Source: Cardiocondyla obscurior
Lineage: Eukaryota > Arthropoda > Insecta > Hymenoptera > Formicidae
NCBI RefSeq assembly: GCF_019399895.1
Contig: NC_091865.1
Coordinates: 5,337,001-5,401,000 of the forward strand
Reading direction: 5' to 3'
Length of the DNA: 64,000 nt
This document shows positions 28,333 to 38,863 of the stretch, piece by piece; the stretch's first letter is position 1, and each line of letters starts with the position of its first letter. Made by a program: the position numbers and the translations under genes. The notes under the pieces were generated by a model. That model saw nothing but the letters and a program-made list of their open reading frames with translations, was not told the origin of the DNA and ran no database searches.

Positions 28333-28758
28333 TCACGCATTCGTGCATACCGGGCACATATCGCACGAAATTACAACGAATGTTGCGGCTCTACAGTTCA
28401 AACACCACGTATCGCTCAGACTATCGTACGATCCTACGACATGTTTACGAATCTTGAAGACGGAATCGTTGAAATCGTTTCGCATCAATACCAAACAAGA
28501 AGCGCACACGTTGTATCCTCGCCCGTCACAATAATAAAAATATATGGCACAAAATTTCGTACGCAGATTAATCGCGCTTAAATTCCGTAAATTGATCGTT
28601 TTGCGCGTAGTACTTTCAACCGTTTCATCGTTGTCATCGTCGGTTTCGCAAGCACTATCCTCCGACAGGGGATAAACCTCTTCGATTTCCTCACCGATTT
28701 CTATTTCTATTTCTTCACCGATTTCTTCACCGATTTCTATTCTCACGTCAACGTTCAT
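28333..28758 (-). CDS. Acidic Cys-rich protein, 141 aa, unknown function (copy B)
   Basis: From the ATG at 28758 there is a Glu/Ile-rich acidic N-terminus (EIGEEIEIEIGEEIEEV), then a conserved Cys-rich half with FYYC, VCASC, WCLNC and a final CDMCPVC. The copy A homologue at 48160-48555 shares the acidic start, FYYC, VCAPC, NCG and NMCPVC. The paired Cys motifs suggest zinc binding. It lies upstream of the polymerase on the same strand. No known family recognised. Confidence 0.7.
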   Translation of the reverse strand: MNVDVRIEIGEEIGEEIEIEIGEEIEEVYPLSEDSACETDDDNDETVESTTRKTINLRNLSAINLRTKFCAIYFYYCDGRGYNVCASCLVLMRNDFNDSVFKIRKHVVGSYDSLSDTWCLNCRAATFVVISCDMCPVCTNA

Positions 28759-28813
28759 TATCGTCGATCGCTCGTCCACTAATGAGATTCGCGCGCGTGG
28801 TTACAAGAGAGGC

Positions 28814-29290
28814 TGTTTAAAATCGTTAGATTATGCTATTCTAACTTTTTAAATGCTAGACTATCGAATGCCGTCAGAGCGACGCCAGTCTGGTTATATG
28901 AGAGGCTTTGTTTCAAATGATATTATTTTTCTATCATCATAAGAATCTACTCGAAAGAAACTATTCTAAATTTTTCGTGCCTTATCTCGCTAAAGACGGG
29001 ACAGTCCCGAACGAAACCTAAGATGCTCTTTGTTATAATAGAAAACTGCTCTGCTTCCTTTGAAGCAATGCCTCTCAAGTCAGTTGCCTTCTTATACGCA
29101 TTAAGAACGCATCTCTCGCTAATACTATCGCGGCCAGCAGAGCCATTCATTGTTAAATTAAAGACATTATAATACTTTCTATCTTTTCGTGCCCAGCAGC
29201 GGCTAAGTGTTAATTCTTGCAAAAATAAAATTTATATAGTGCAACCTGTAATCAAGTTTTTTCGTTCGAACCTTCATCTTGACGCAAACA
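28814..29290 (+). repeat. BEL/Pao 5' LTR, 477 bp
   Basis: The LTR begins TGTTTAAAATCG and ends GACGCAAACA. It is nearly identical to the 3' LTR at 34640-35116, with only a few substitutions seen, which indicates recent insertion. Minus-strand frames inside it are spurious. Confidence 0.95.
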
Positions 29291-29378
29291 TTTTTTGGTC
29301 CTTCGAGCCGGATACGCATATCCTTGCCCATTCGAAAAATTTGTTACAGTGCAGTGTTGTGTAAGAGACTTAATCGAC

Positions 29379-32300
29379 ATGAGTCAAAGCATGGATTCAA
29401 TAATCCGTAGCCAGACGGATTTATACGGGCGTATTTCACGCTCAGTGGAAAATTTAAAAAAGGGAGGTGCGGCTAAAATCACTCCCGGCTCCATCGAGAC
29501 TCGCTTGAGACTTCTCGATAATTATTGGAGCAAATTCGAAAAGGGTCATGAAACTCTTCATACTAGTTTTTGGACGGAACTTGCCGAGCATGATTATGTT
29601 AAGGCCGATGCCTATAGCATGGTCGAAGAAGCTTATGTCTCGCAGCGGGCAATCTTGATGGATCTTGCAGAAGAACATCGCAAAACAGAGGAAAAACCCG
29701 AGCTCTCTCTGCGCAAGGGCGAAGTTTCCTCTCGACGCCAGCTTCCCCGCATTCAACAGCCTACCTTTTCTGGAAAATTTGAGGACTGGCCTGCGTTCTA
29801 GGATCTTTTTCAATCTATGATAGCACGAGATTCGTCATTAATGGAGGTAGAAAAACTCCATTATTTACGCTGCTGTCTCAAGGGTGAGGCAGAGCAGCTA
29901 GTAAAAAATATTCCCACTACCGCCGACAACTACGAACGAGTATGGACTATGTTAAAAGAATATTACGCTAATAAGCGTATGCTTGTGCGATCCTGCTTTT
30001 CAACGTTTACTTCATTGTCTAAAATGCGGACTGAGTCTGTCCAAGAACTAAGACGACTCTTCCATAATGTGCTTCAGACTGCCGGAACAATGGAAGGAAT
30101 TCGCCGTCCTATTACTGATAACGATCTCTTTATCCATTTAGTGATCGAGCTATTGGATTCTCGTTCACGCCGCGAGTGGGAAACTGCGATCGGTGGCACT
30201 ACCGAACCACCTACCTTTGAAGAGTTAAAAAATTTTTTGGAAAATCGGTTGCGGGCTCTAGAAGCTCTATACCCTGCGGGACATGACACCTCGACAAAAA
30301 CATCAACTGTTTCTAAGCCAGCCCGAGCTTTGGTTACGCACACCGCGCCATTTAGCACGGGAGGTAAGCCCTCCTCATGCTTTTTATGCAAGGGAGATCA
30401 TTATATCCTTGCATGTAGTGAGTTCTCCAGGAAAGGGCCTGCAGCGCGCCGAGACTATGCCGCAGAAAATAGTTTGTGCATCAATTGCTTCGGAAAGCAT
30501 GCCGTTAGCCAGTGTCCTTCAAAAAAAAGTTGTGTCTCCTGCGGAAGACGGCACCACTCAACCATTCACGAAACATTCCTTCGAAGCCCAGCGATCATGC
30601 ACAGAACAACTCAACCAGCAGGTTCATTGCCAGCAGGTTCAGCTTCAACAGGTCCATCAACCATCTCGTCGCAAAAGCCGGAAGAGCGTCCCGCCACGCA
30701 AGACGCCTCAGTCACGTCTCTCCATTTGCGTAATTATGTAACTGGACGAGTCTCAGTTTTATTGGCCACAGCAAGGGTTATAATTACCGATAAGTACAAC
30801 AAAAAATTAATAGTGCGAGCGCTCATAGATCCGGGTTCGGAAGTTTCAATTATTTCGGAAGTTCTCGTAGAAAAACTACATTTACCCCGAAAAGCAGACA
30901 CCACCACAATTTTCGGCATTGGTGGTGATAAAACTTGTTACGCGCGCGGTCGTGTCAATTTCAATTTAAAATCTTGTGTGAATCAGGAATTTTGCGTAAA
31001 GATTTCGGCGTTAATTTTACCTCGTGTTACCGTTAATACACAGCGTGTTATTAACAACAATGAGTCATGGCCACATTTGCAAAGCCTAGTGTTTGCTGAT
31101 CCCGATTTTTCCTCTAACGATCCTATCGATTTAATTTTAGGAGCAGAAGTTCACGCCATTATAATAGAAAATGGCTTGCGAAAGGGCACAGCTAAAATGC
31201 CCGTAGCTTTAAAAACAGCATTAGGATGGATTTTATCCGGATCTACGGGTGAAATTCAGTCTGCCACTTTTGTCTCCATAAATCATTGCCAAACTCAAGA
31301 AAATATAGTAGAACTGGTATCGCGTTTCTGGCAACAGGAAGAATTACCACTAAAATCAATCCCTCTTACCGACGCAGATCGAAAGTGCGAGGAATATTTT
31401 ACTGAAACTACTCAACGATTGCCGTCAGGCCGTTATATGGTTAGACTGCCGTTCGCTAAGCAAGGCCCGGAGTTTGCAAACTCTCGACCGTCGTCAATTA
31501 ATATCTTTTCAAAGCTAGAAAAACGCCTTAGCTCACAACCTCATTTACGTTTTCAATACAACCAATTCTTACACGAATACGAAATGTTAGGACACATGTC
31601 CAAAACAACGCTTCCAACATCTGACAAACATTATTACCTGCCTCATCATGGGGTATTCAAGGGCAACGACCCTAATTCAAAATTACGAGTAGTTTTCAAT
31701 GCCTCTGCACGCTTTAAAAATTCAGAGTCTCTCAATGATGTATTGCTTAACGGACCTAATCTACTTCCTGCACTTTCTGATATAATTTCTAATTGGCGAC
31801 GGTATCAGATAGCTATAACCACAGATATAGAAAAAGTGTATCGGCAGATTAAAATTCACCCAGAGGATCGAGACTACCAGCGAATAATTTGGCGTCCGAG
31901 TTCTATTTATGAATATTTTGATTATACACTAAATACTGTTACTTATGGATTATGTTCTGCGTCATATTTAGCTAACCGAGTAATTAAACAATTAGCCCTC
32001 GACGAAGCGAACAATTTTCCTTTAGGCGCATCGGTTCTCCGTCATGAAACATACATGGACGATATATTGACTGGCGCAGATTCAGTATCATCCGCAAAAA
32101 TCTTAATTACGCAGTTAATTAATATTTGCACGGCGGGCGGTTTCCCTTTAGCCAAATGGTCGTTCAATAGCAGTAAACTAAACAAAATAATACCGACATC
32201 TGAGCCAAGCAAGGGTCCAGTAGATTTTCACAGTGATATTACGCACACTATTTTAGGCCTTCGCTGGAATCCTGCAGAGGATTTCTTTTATTTTCATGTA

Positions 32301-34646
32301 ACACCATTAGAGAATCAAATACCTACGAAAAGAATAGTACTCTCCGAAACAGCCCGGTTTTTCGATCCTCTCGGTTGGCTTGCACCGGTCATTGTTAAAG
32401 CAAAAATCTTAATCCAAACGCTCTGGCTTAAGGGAAATGATTGGGATCATCCATTAGATAAAGACGATTTCAATTTATGGTATCAATTTCGCAAGGAATT
32501 ATTAAGGCTGTCGGAAATTAAAATACCACGGTGGCTTAAGACCACGAAAACAACATCTTTAATAGAATTGCATGGTTTCACAGATGCCTCCGAGCGAGCT
32601 TACGCCGCAGTAATTTTTGTTAAAATTAGCCAGAACAATGAATCTAAAATATCATTATTACAAGCCAAAACTCGCGTAGCACCGCTAAAAAAAATATCCT
32701 TACCTCGATTAGAATTGTGCGCCGCCACTCTTTTAACTCGATCAGTTATACACGTTCAAGCTACTATAAAGTTAAAGTTTAATAGCATTAATCTTTGGTC
32801 TGATTCTACCGTAACTCTTGCTTGGCTCAAGGGTCACCCTTCAAAATGGACCACCTACGTAGCAAACCGCGTATCGGAAATCCAGCAAGCATTACCACCT
32901 GCTTACTGGAACCATATTCCAGGCCCTGAAAATCCTGCCGACTGCGCTTCTCGCGGTCTCTTGCCAAGCGAACTGCTAAATCACCCACTCTGGTGGTCAG
33001 GCCCGGAATGGCTCAAGCAAAATAATAATGAACAACCAAAACAAAATAATTTTGATATTAATTCTGAAGAATTAAGTGCTATTAAAAACGAGCAAAAGTC
33101 TCAAGTGCTTACTATAACCACATTACCGAAAGAAAATGAGCTATTATTAAAATTTTCGACATTACTTAAGTTATTAAGAATCACTGCATTATGCCGACGC
33201 TGGCTAAAGGGAAGCTCAAAGGGACCATTATCTTGGTCTGAAATAAATAAATCGCTTAATTTCTGGATCATAACAACACAACGACTTTGGTTCTCGGAAG
33301 AAATTAAATTATTAACTGATGGAAAATCGCTTCCTCGAAATAATGCTTTATCTCCTCTGTCTCCTATTATAAGCGAGATCGGAATTTTAAGAGTCGGCGG
33401 TCGGTTACGAAATGCGTCGTTGTCGCGGGATCAGCAGCACCCGATAATATTACCTAAGCGCTCAAATTTAACCTTTTTAATCATAGATCATTATCATAAA
33501 AGAACCCTGCATGGTGGACCGCAACTAACATTGTCAACCATAAGGCAACGCTACTGGCTTATGGGAGGCAGAGCGTCAGTAAAAGAACACATTAAAAATT
33601 GCGTACCATGCGTTCGTTGGATAGGCACATCTCCGCATCCTCAAATGAGCGATTTGCCGCAAGCTCGGGTTACGGCAAATCGTCCATTTTTAAATACCGG
33701 AATAGACTACGCTGGACCTTTAATAATCAAAACAAGCAAGGGTCGAGGGCAAAGAGCCCATAAAGCATTTTTGGCCATTTTTATATGTTTTTCCACGCGC
33801 GCAATACACATTGAATTGGTCTCAGATTATACAACCGCAGCCTTTTTAGCAGCCCTCCGGCGTTTTATTTCTAGAAGAGGAATTTGTTCCACTATTTCAA
33901 GCGATTGAGGAACTAATTTTGTCGGAGCAGACAAAGAATTAAGAAAATTTTTTGCTGAAAGTATAAAAAGTAAGGAATTTACTCAAACCATTGCAAATCA
34001 AGCAATTAAATGGAAATTTAATCCTCCATCTGCACCTCATTTTGGCGGAATTTGGGAGGCTGCTGTTAAAGCTACAAAACATCATATCCGACGGGTTATC
34101 GGAGAGGCTACTCTAACATTTGAGGAAATGTATACTTTACTAACACAAATTGAAGCGTGTTTAAATTCTAGACCCTTGATACCACTCTCCGCTGATCCCG
34201 AGGACCTAGAAGCACTTACACCAGGGCACTTCCTTATAGAAAATGCATTAAATGCTGTGCCCGAGCCATGCTTGACTAATATATCCGACAATAGACTTTC
34301 CCGCTGGGAACTCGTGCAAAAAATGCGTGACCATTTCTGGCGGCGTTGGTCAGCCGAATACTTGCCTACGCTTAATATACGCTCTAAATGGCGAACAACT
34401 CAGCCAAATCTGCAAGTAGGCATGCTCTGCTTAATAAAAGGTGAAACAACGTCGCCAGGTAAATGGCCTCTTGCACGAATTATAGGAACTCATCCGGGCT
34501 CTGATCGGCAAGTTAGGGTGATAACAGTACGCACTGCATCATCCACATTTACGCGACCCGCCGTTAAAATTGTTCCTTTGCCTGTACAAGATACTTCTTT
34601 TGCAAAAAATTCGTCAGCTCCTGACGAGGCGGGCGGAAATGTTTAA
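29379..34646 (+). pseudogene. BEL/Pao gag-pol polyprotein, two in-frame stops
   Basis: A single frame runs from the ATG at 29379 to a stop just inside the 3' LTR. It is broken only by TAG at 29799-29801 (in gag) and TGA at 33906-33908 (next to the second catalytic Asp of integrase). Domains in order are gag with zinc knuckles (CFLCKGDHYILAC, CINCFGKHAVSQC), aspartic protease (LIDPGSEVS), RT (AITTDIEKVYRQ, YMDDIL), RNase H (GFTDASERAYA, WSDSTVTLAWL), an integrase HHCC finger (HGGPQLT...CVPCVRW) and core (GIDYAGP...EACLNSRPL), then a C-terminal Pao-type domain (GMLCLIKGE). The copy is very recently inactivated. Confidence 0.95.
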
Positions 34647-35116
34647 AATCGTTAGATTATGCTATTCTAACTTTTTAAATGCTAGACTATCGAATGCCGT
34701 CAGAGCGACGCCAGTCTGGTTATATGAGAGGCTTTGTTTCAAATGATATTATTTTTCTATCATCATAAGAATCTACTCGAAAGAAACTATTCTAAATTTT
34801 TCGTGCCTTATCTCGCTAAAGACGGGGCAGTCCCGAACGAAACCTAAGATGCTCTTTGTTATAATAGAAAACTGCTCTGCTTCCTTTGAAGCAATGCCTC
34901 TCAAGTCAGTTGCCTTCTTATACGCATTAAGAACGCATCTCTCGCTAATACTATCGCGGCCAGCAGAGCCATTCATTGTTAAATTAAAGACATTATAATA
35001 CTTTCTATCTTTTCGTGCCCAGCAGCGGCTAAGTGTTAATTCTTGCAAAAATAAAATTTATATAGTGCAACCTGTAATCAAGTTTTTTTGTTCGAACCTT
35101 TATCTTGACGCAAACA
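34640..35116 (+). repeat. BEL/Pao 3' LTR, 477 bp
   Basis: It is the direct repeat of 28814-29290 and is followed by the target duplication GAGGC. Confidence 0.95.
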
Positions 35117-35236
35117 GAGGCCTAAGGAATGCTTTATATTCTACCCCTACTCCTGATTAATCATGTGACACATTTTTTACCCTCTCTCAAATTATAATGA
35201 GTCATTTCATAAGTTTCACTTTGCAGTATTTAAAAA

Positions 35237-35640
35237 TTGCTATCTTATCTCTGTCCGATAAAAGAAATGTACACCCGCTAAATAGCAACTACCCCGTTTG
35301 CAGAGTTTGAGTTTAGCCGCATAGTTTTTGTTATCTGAGCAGTCTATTTTTCAAAGATGTGGGGGAATTAAAATCGTTACCTTATCTCTTTCCGAGAAAA
35401 GAAATGCACACCTGCTAAATAACAACTACCTCCGTTTGCAGCCTTTGAATTTAGCCGCATAGTCTTTTGTTCTCTTAGCAGTCTATTTTTCAATGATGTG
35501 GGGAAATTAATATCTTTACCTTATCTCTTTCCGAGAAAAGAAATGCATACCTGCTAAATAGCAACTACCTCCGTTTGCAGTCTTTGAATTTAGCCGCATA
35601 GTCTTTTGTTCTCTTAGCAGTCTATTTTTCATTGATGTGG
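35237..35640. repeat. Three tandem ~138-bp repeats upstream of the Tudor gene
   Basis: Three copies start near 35237, 35371 and 35511. Each holds CTTATCTCT-x-TCCGA, a GCTAAATA-x-CAACTAC phrase, TTTAGCCGCATAGT and GCAGTCTATTTTTCA-x-TGATGTGGG. A short 12-bp array (GTGAGTGGCAAC, 35641-35706) follows. TATAAAA at 35724-35730 lies just before the first exon, so the repeats sit in the promoter position of the Tudor gene. Confidence 0.85.
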
Positions 35641-35723
35641 GGTAACGTGAGTGGCAACGTGAGTGGCAACGTAAGTGGCAACGTGAGTGACAACGCGAGT
35701 GAGAGCGATAATTTTTTTATCAG

Positions 35724-35903
35724 TATAAAACAATTTGGATCGAAATGAGTTCTTCAACCGTCGAGCGATCAGTTCCTTGCAACCAGGCATCGGTAACTGA
35801 TCGTCGCCAATTAACAAGTAACAAAAAATGTAAGTATCTTTTCTGATATTATTTTTAATATCTTTTTTTAAAATTTCCGCTTAATATAAAATATTTTTTT
35901 CAG
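35724..35903 (+). promoter_or_regulatory. TATA box, 5' exon and intron of the Tudor gene
   Basis: TATAAAA (35724-35730) is followed by a short exon and a consensus intron, GTAAGT (35830) to TTTTTTTCAG (35903). An ATG at 35745 opens a frame that does not join the Tudor frame across this intron, so it is either a leader peptide or a broken first exon. The coding frame most simply starts at the ATG at 35904, the first codon of exon 2. Confidence 0.5.
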
Positions 35904-36533
35904 ATGATTTCCGACATCAATATAAGACAACTTACCCGCTGGCCGTACGAAGTACGCGTGATACGCGTACAATCACCCACGCTATTTTGGGTAAAGTTAA
36001 TAAACGGAGAGAAGGCTCATTTGGAGATGCTTGAACAATTGACTGCATTTATGAGGATTGCAGTAGCCAACCTCATGCTGTTACCACATGAAGTTACAGT
36101 GGGAACCCTTGTTGCTATCCGAGAAGGTTTAAAGTGGCAAAGAGGAATCATCGATGATGTTAGTGCTACATAGATTACGGTACATCTTCGCGACTGGGCT
36201 CGCAAAACCTGTAGACTACCTTATGAGTGTTTCCGACTGGACGAACGATTCTGTGAATTAAAGTGGCAAGCGATACCGTGTGTTCTAGACGGAATCTTGC
36301 CTCGGCGAGCCCAGATGTGGACGGAGCAAGACATAACGCTTGCTAGAATTATCATGGAAAAAGCGCGGCGGTGGATTACCATAAATGATATTCTCTCTGG
36401 CGATGCGGCTCTTGTTTCGTTAATCAGAGTCGGGCAAACAGAAAATGTGCACCCGGTAGATATGTCAACCTTATTCATACACCTGGGTATTGCAAAAAGT
36501 TTTATCATGTGGATCGATACGCCGGCTGAATGA
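35904..36533 (+). pseudogene. Tudor-domain protein, cargo of copy B, one internal stop
   Basis: A single frame of 209 codons is interrupted only by TAG at 36171-36173. It reads as an extended Tudor domain: an N-terminal strand pair (VRVIRVQSPTLFWVKL), an L-x-x-L-x-x-F-M helix, the barrel core (VGTLVAIREGLKWQRGIIDDV, stop, VHLRDWARK) and the trailing ECFRLDERFCELKWQAIPCVLDGILP, followed by a helical tail. Tudor domains bind methylated arginines, and in insects many belong to piRNA-pathway proteins. The stop falls in the barrel, between conserved strands. Whether the intact family works for or against host silencing is unknown. Copy A shows no homologue in this window. Confidence 0.7.
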
Positions 36534-36893
36534 ATTACACCGAAAGGGCCTTAAGTCCGTTTGTATATCCGCTTCTTTAAGCATCATTCATTGTGCATTT
36601 ACGAACACACATATGGAAGCGGATAGAAACGCAGCACGTGATTTTCAGTCGGTCGCTCGTCAGTCAGTCGCTCGCCAGTCGAGGAGTGCACATGTCAAAA
36701 TTGCTTCTATTGTTTTTTATTGCTTCTGTTGTTTTTATTATTGCTTGTGTTGTTTTTTATTATTGCTGTTGTCGTTTTTATTATTGCTGTTGTCGTTTTT
36801 TGCTTATATTGTTTTTTTTTGGCTTTTGTTGTTTTTTGGCAAGATCTAATCAAAATTATATAGAAAAAAATTTTCGGCAAGATCTCATTTACA
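36534..36893. repeat. Spacer with ~21-bp tandem repeats
   Basis: The spacer has repeated CAGTCGCTCGYCAGTC near 36650-36680, then TTTTTATTATTGCTGTTGTCG-like units (about 36713-36840). It is a pyrimidine-rich leader before the first CCCH gene. No separate gene is seen. Confidence 0.7.
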
Positions 36894-37538
36894 ATGAGTT
36901 GCAGAGATTATTTGATGAAGGTGTGCGCCAGAAGTGACTGCAGAATGTTCCACGAGGTCCGGCAGTGTACGAAGTCGGTGTGCCTATCAGGAACCACATG
37001 CAAATTCGTCCACCTCAACCAGGATGAGGTGGATGAAATTAACCACCATGTGCGGCCGATGTCAAAAACGGCGTTTGGAGAATTAAAACGCCTAGCGTAC
37101 CTGCTACGCGAAACGTACCCGCCGGATCAGAGGCCTCACACATGCACGAAAAATTTACTGGGAGAGTGCATGTGGGAGTGCCTCTCTTGCGAGAATGGGA
37201 CATTTCCCAGTAAGTTTTTTTTTTTTTTTTTTTTTAATTAATTAATATTAATTTTTAAATTACAGAGGATAACACGCCGAGATGCAATTTCTGTCGGGTG
37301 CAACACTTTAAGGGGATCCAGGCCCTAATTTGCGGACTCTCCTTTTGCACACCGTGCATAAAGGTGATACCATTCTCTATGCAAGGCCAAGTGCCCAAAC
37401 ATCTCTGCACGGTGTGCAAACAATGGAAGGTGCAGATCAATCTATGTAAGTATATTTGAAATAAATTTTAATTATTTAATACATTTTATTTTATATGTTT
37501 TTTAATAATTTCTTTTTTTTGTTTCAGACAATGACTAA
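36894..37538 (+). CDS. CCCH zinc-finger/RING-like protein 1, three exons, 168 aa
   Basis: Exons are 36894-37209, 37266-37445 and 37528-37538, with GT-AG introns that preserve the frame and a stop in the tiny third exon. Two CCCH fingers come first: C-x7-C-x4-C-x3-H (CRDYLMKVCARSDCRMFH) and C-x4-C-x5-C-x3-H (CTKSVCLSGTTCKFVH). A treble-clef or RING-like module follows (CNFC...CGLSFCTPC...CTVC), in which the usual RING His appears to be missing. It faces a sister gene at 38268-38863. Combined CCCH plus RING proteins usually bind RNA and act as ubiquitin ligases. That activity here is inference. There are no stops or frameshifts. Confidence 0.72.
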
Positions 37539-38267
37539 GGACTCCAAAAAAATTAGTTTATAAGTTTAGGTTAAGTTTAAGTTAAGTTAAGTTTTATTTT
37601 TATTATTTTCATTTTTCATTTTTCATTTTTCATTTTTTATTAATACACTTTTAGTTTATAAGTTTAGGTTAAGTTTTATTTAAATTTAATATTTTATTTT
37701 TATTATTTTCTTTGTATTATTTCTTTGTATTATTTTCTTTTTATATTATATATTCATTTTTATATTATATTTTATTCTAAAGTAATTGTACACATATTTA
37801 TTAGTTTGTAAGTTTTTAATAATTAAAATATATTTATACAAAAGTAATAAAATATGTTTCTAATATAATATTTTCAATCTTATTTAATACCATGTACCAA
37901 AAAAAAAACTTATCATACAACATAAAAATTCAATTAAATTACATTAAAAATTAAATTAAAAATAATACAAGTATAAAAAAACATAATCATGAAAATACAT
38001 AAAATTACATTAAAAATTATATTAAAAATTACATTTAAAAATACATTAAAAAATACATTAAAAATTACATTAAAAATTATACAAATAAACAAAACATAAG
38101 CAAAAAAAAAAACGACACAAGCAAATACAATAAACGCAAAAAACGCAAAAAAACGACACAAGCAAATACAATAAACGCAAAAAACGCAAAAAAACGACAC
38201 AAGCAAATACAATAAACGCAAAAAAACGACACAAGCAAAAACAATAAACGCAAAAAAACGACATAAG
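37539..38267. other. AT-rich convergent spacer with repeats
   Basis: There is no gene. TTTTTCATTTTTCATT and TTATTTCTTTGTATTAT-type repeats lie at 37600-37800. At about 38100-38265 there is a tandem array of ACGACACAAGCAAATACAAT plus AAACGCAAAA units just past the stop of the second CCCH gene. It holds the 3' ends of both convergent genes. Confidence 0.75.
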
Positions 38268-38863
38268 CTATAGCAATTGTTCGTAGCTAGCGACGGATCG
38301 GCATACCGGGCACACAACTGTAAGCATTGTGTACGGACGCGGGGGCCCTTGGCACTTCAGAGCACATGTATAGCAATACACGTGCCCGCAACTCGACGCC
38401 CCGAACGTGTCCATCACAATTTCGCTGCAGCACACAATACACTCCAGTTTTTCGTCATGCCCGATATGCCGACGTTGGCAGTCCGTCCTAGTACACCTGC
38501 CCGCCTTGTAATCCCCGCAGATGATGGAATTTTGCAGGGTGCGTCCGACTTCATACCGCAATTTCTCCGATGTTAACCCGGTAGCCTCGTAACGAGCCTG
38601 CTCCACGCTCGTTAAATGCAAAAATTTGCATTGCGCGTTTGTGCACTTTTTGTTTTGATAACTGTAGCAGTATCTGTAAGTGTGCACAAACGCGCAATAA
38701 CTATTGGAGCAGGTTCCTCGCTGGAAGTCGCGGCAGAGCTGTTGTTTGGCTAAAAACATAAAAATACATATTATTATATGATTTAATAACAGATTAAATT
38801 ATTTTTATAAATTGTATTATAAATTGTATTATAATACATACCTTGTTCCCCAAAATATGCCAT
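38268..38863 (-). CDS. CCCH zinc-finger/RING protein 2, two exons, 167 aa
   Basis: Exon 1 (38863-38842) gives an ATG and seven codons (MAYFGEQ). A GTATGT/TTTTTAG intron joins it in frame to exon 2 (38749-38268). There are three CCCH fingers (CRDFQRGTCSNSYCAFVH, CYSYQNKKCTNAQCKFLH and CGDYKAGRCTRTDCQRRH), then a C3HC4 RING (CIVC...SSCGHVYCYTC...CPVC). The layout resembles makorin-type ubiquitin ligases, though it is much shorter. It is almost the same length as its convergent partner, which suggests an old duplication. It is intact. The target and role are unknown. Confidence 0.78.

Larger units (their letters stand above)
28814..35116 (+). mobile_element. BEL/Pao LTR retrotransposon
   Basis: The element is 6303 bp with 477-bp LTRs at 28814-29290 and 34640-35116 and a 5-bp duplication GAGGC (28809-28813 and 35117-35121). 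The primer-binding site TGGTCCTTCGAGCCGGAT (29296-29313) matches the 3' end of tRNA-Tyr. A purine-rich tract (GGGCGGAAA) precedes the 3' LTR. It is inserted in copy B between the acidic Cys-rich gene and the cargo region. A solo LTR of the same family lies at 40323-40790. Confidence 0.95.

Noticed and set aside
28947..29222. 91-aa frame found three times (also 34773-35048 and 40381-40656)
   Set aside because: It lies inside the BEL/Pao LTRs. Its conservation is that of the LTR.
36171..36173. TAG in the Tudor gene as a splice acceptor or recoded stop
   Set aside because: The nearest GT is only about 15 bases upstream, too close for an intron, and nothing supports readthrough. It is treated as a nonsense change.
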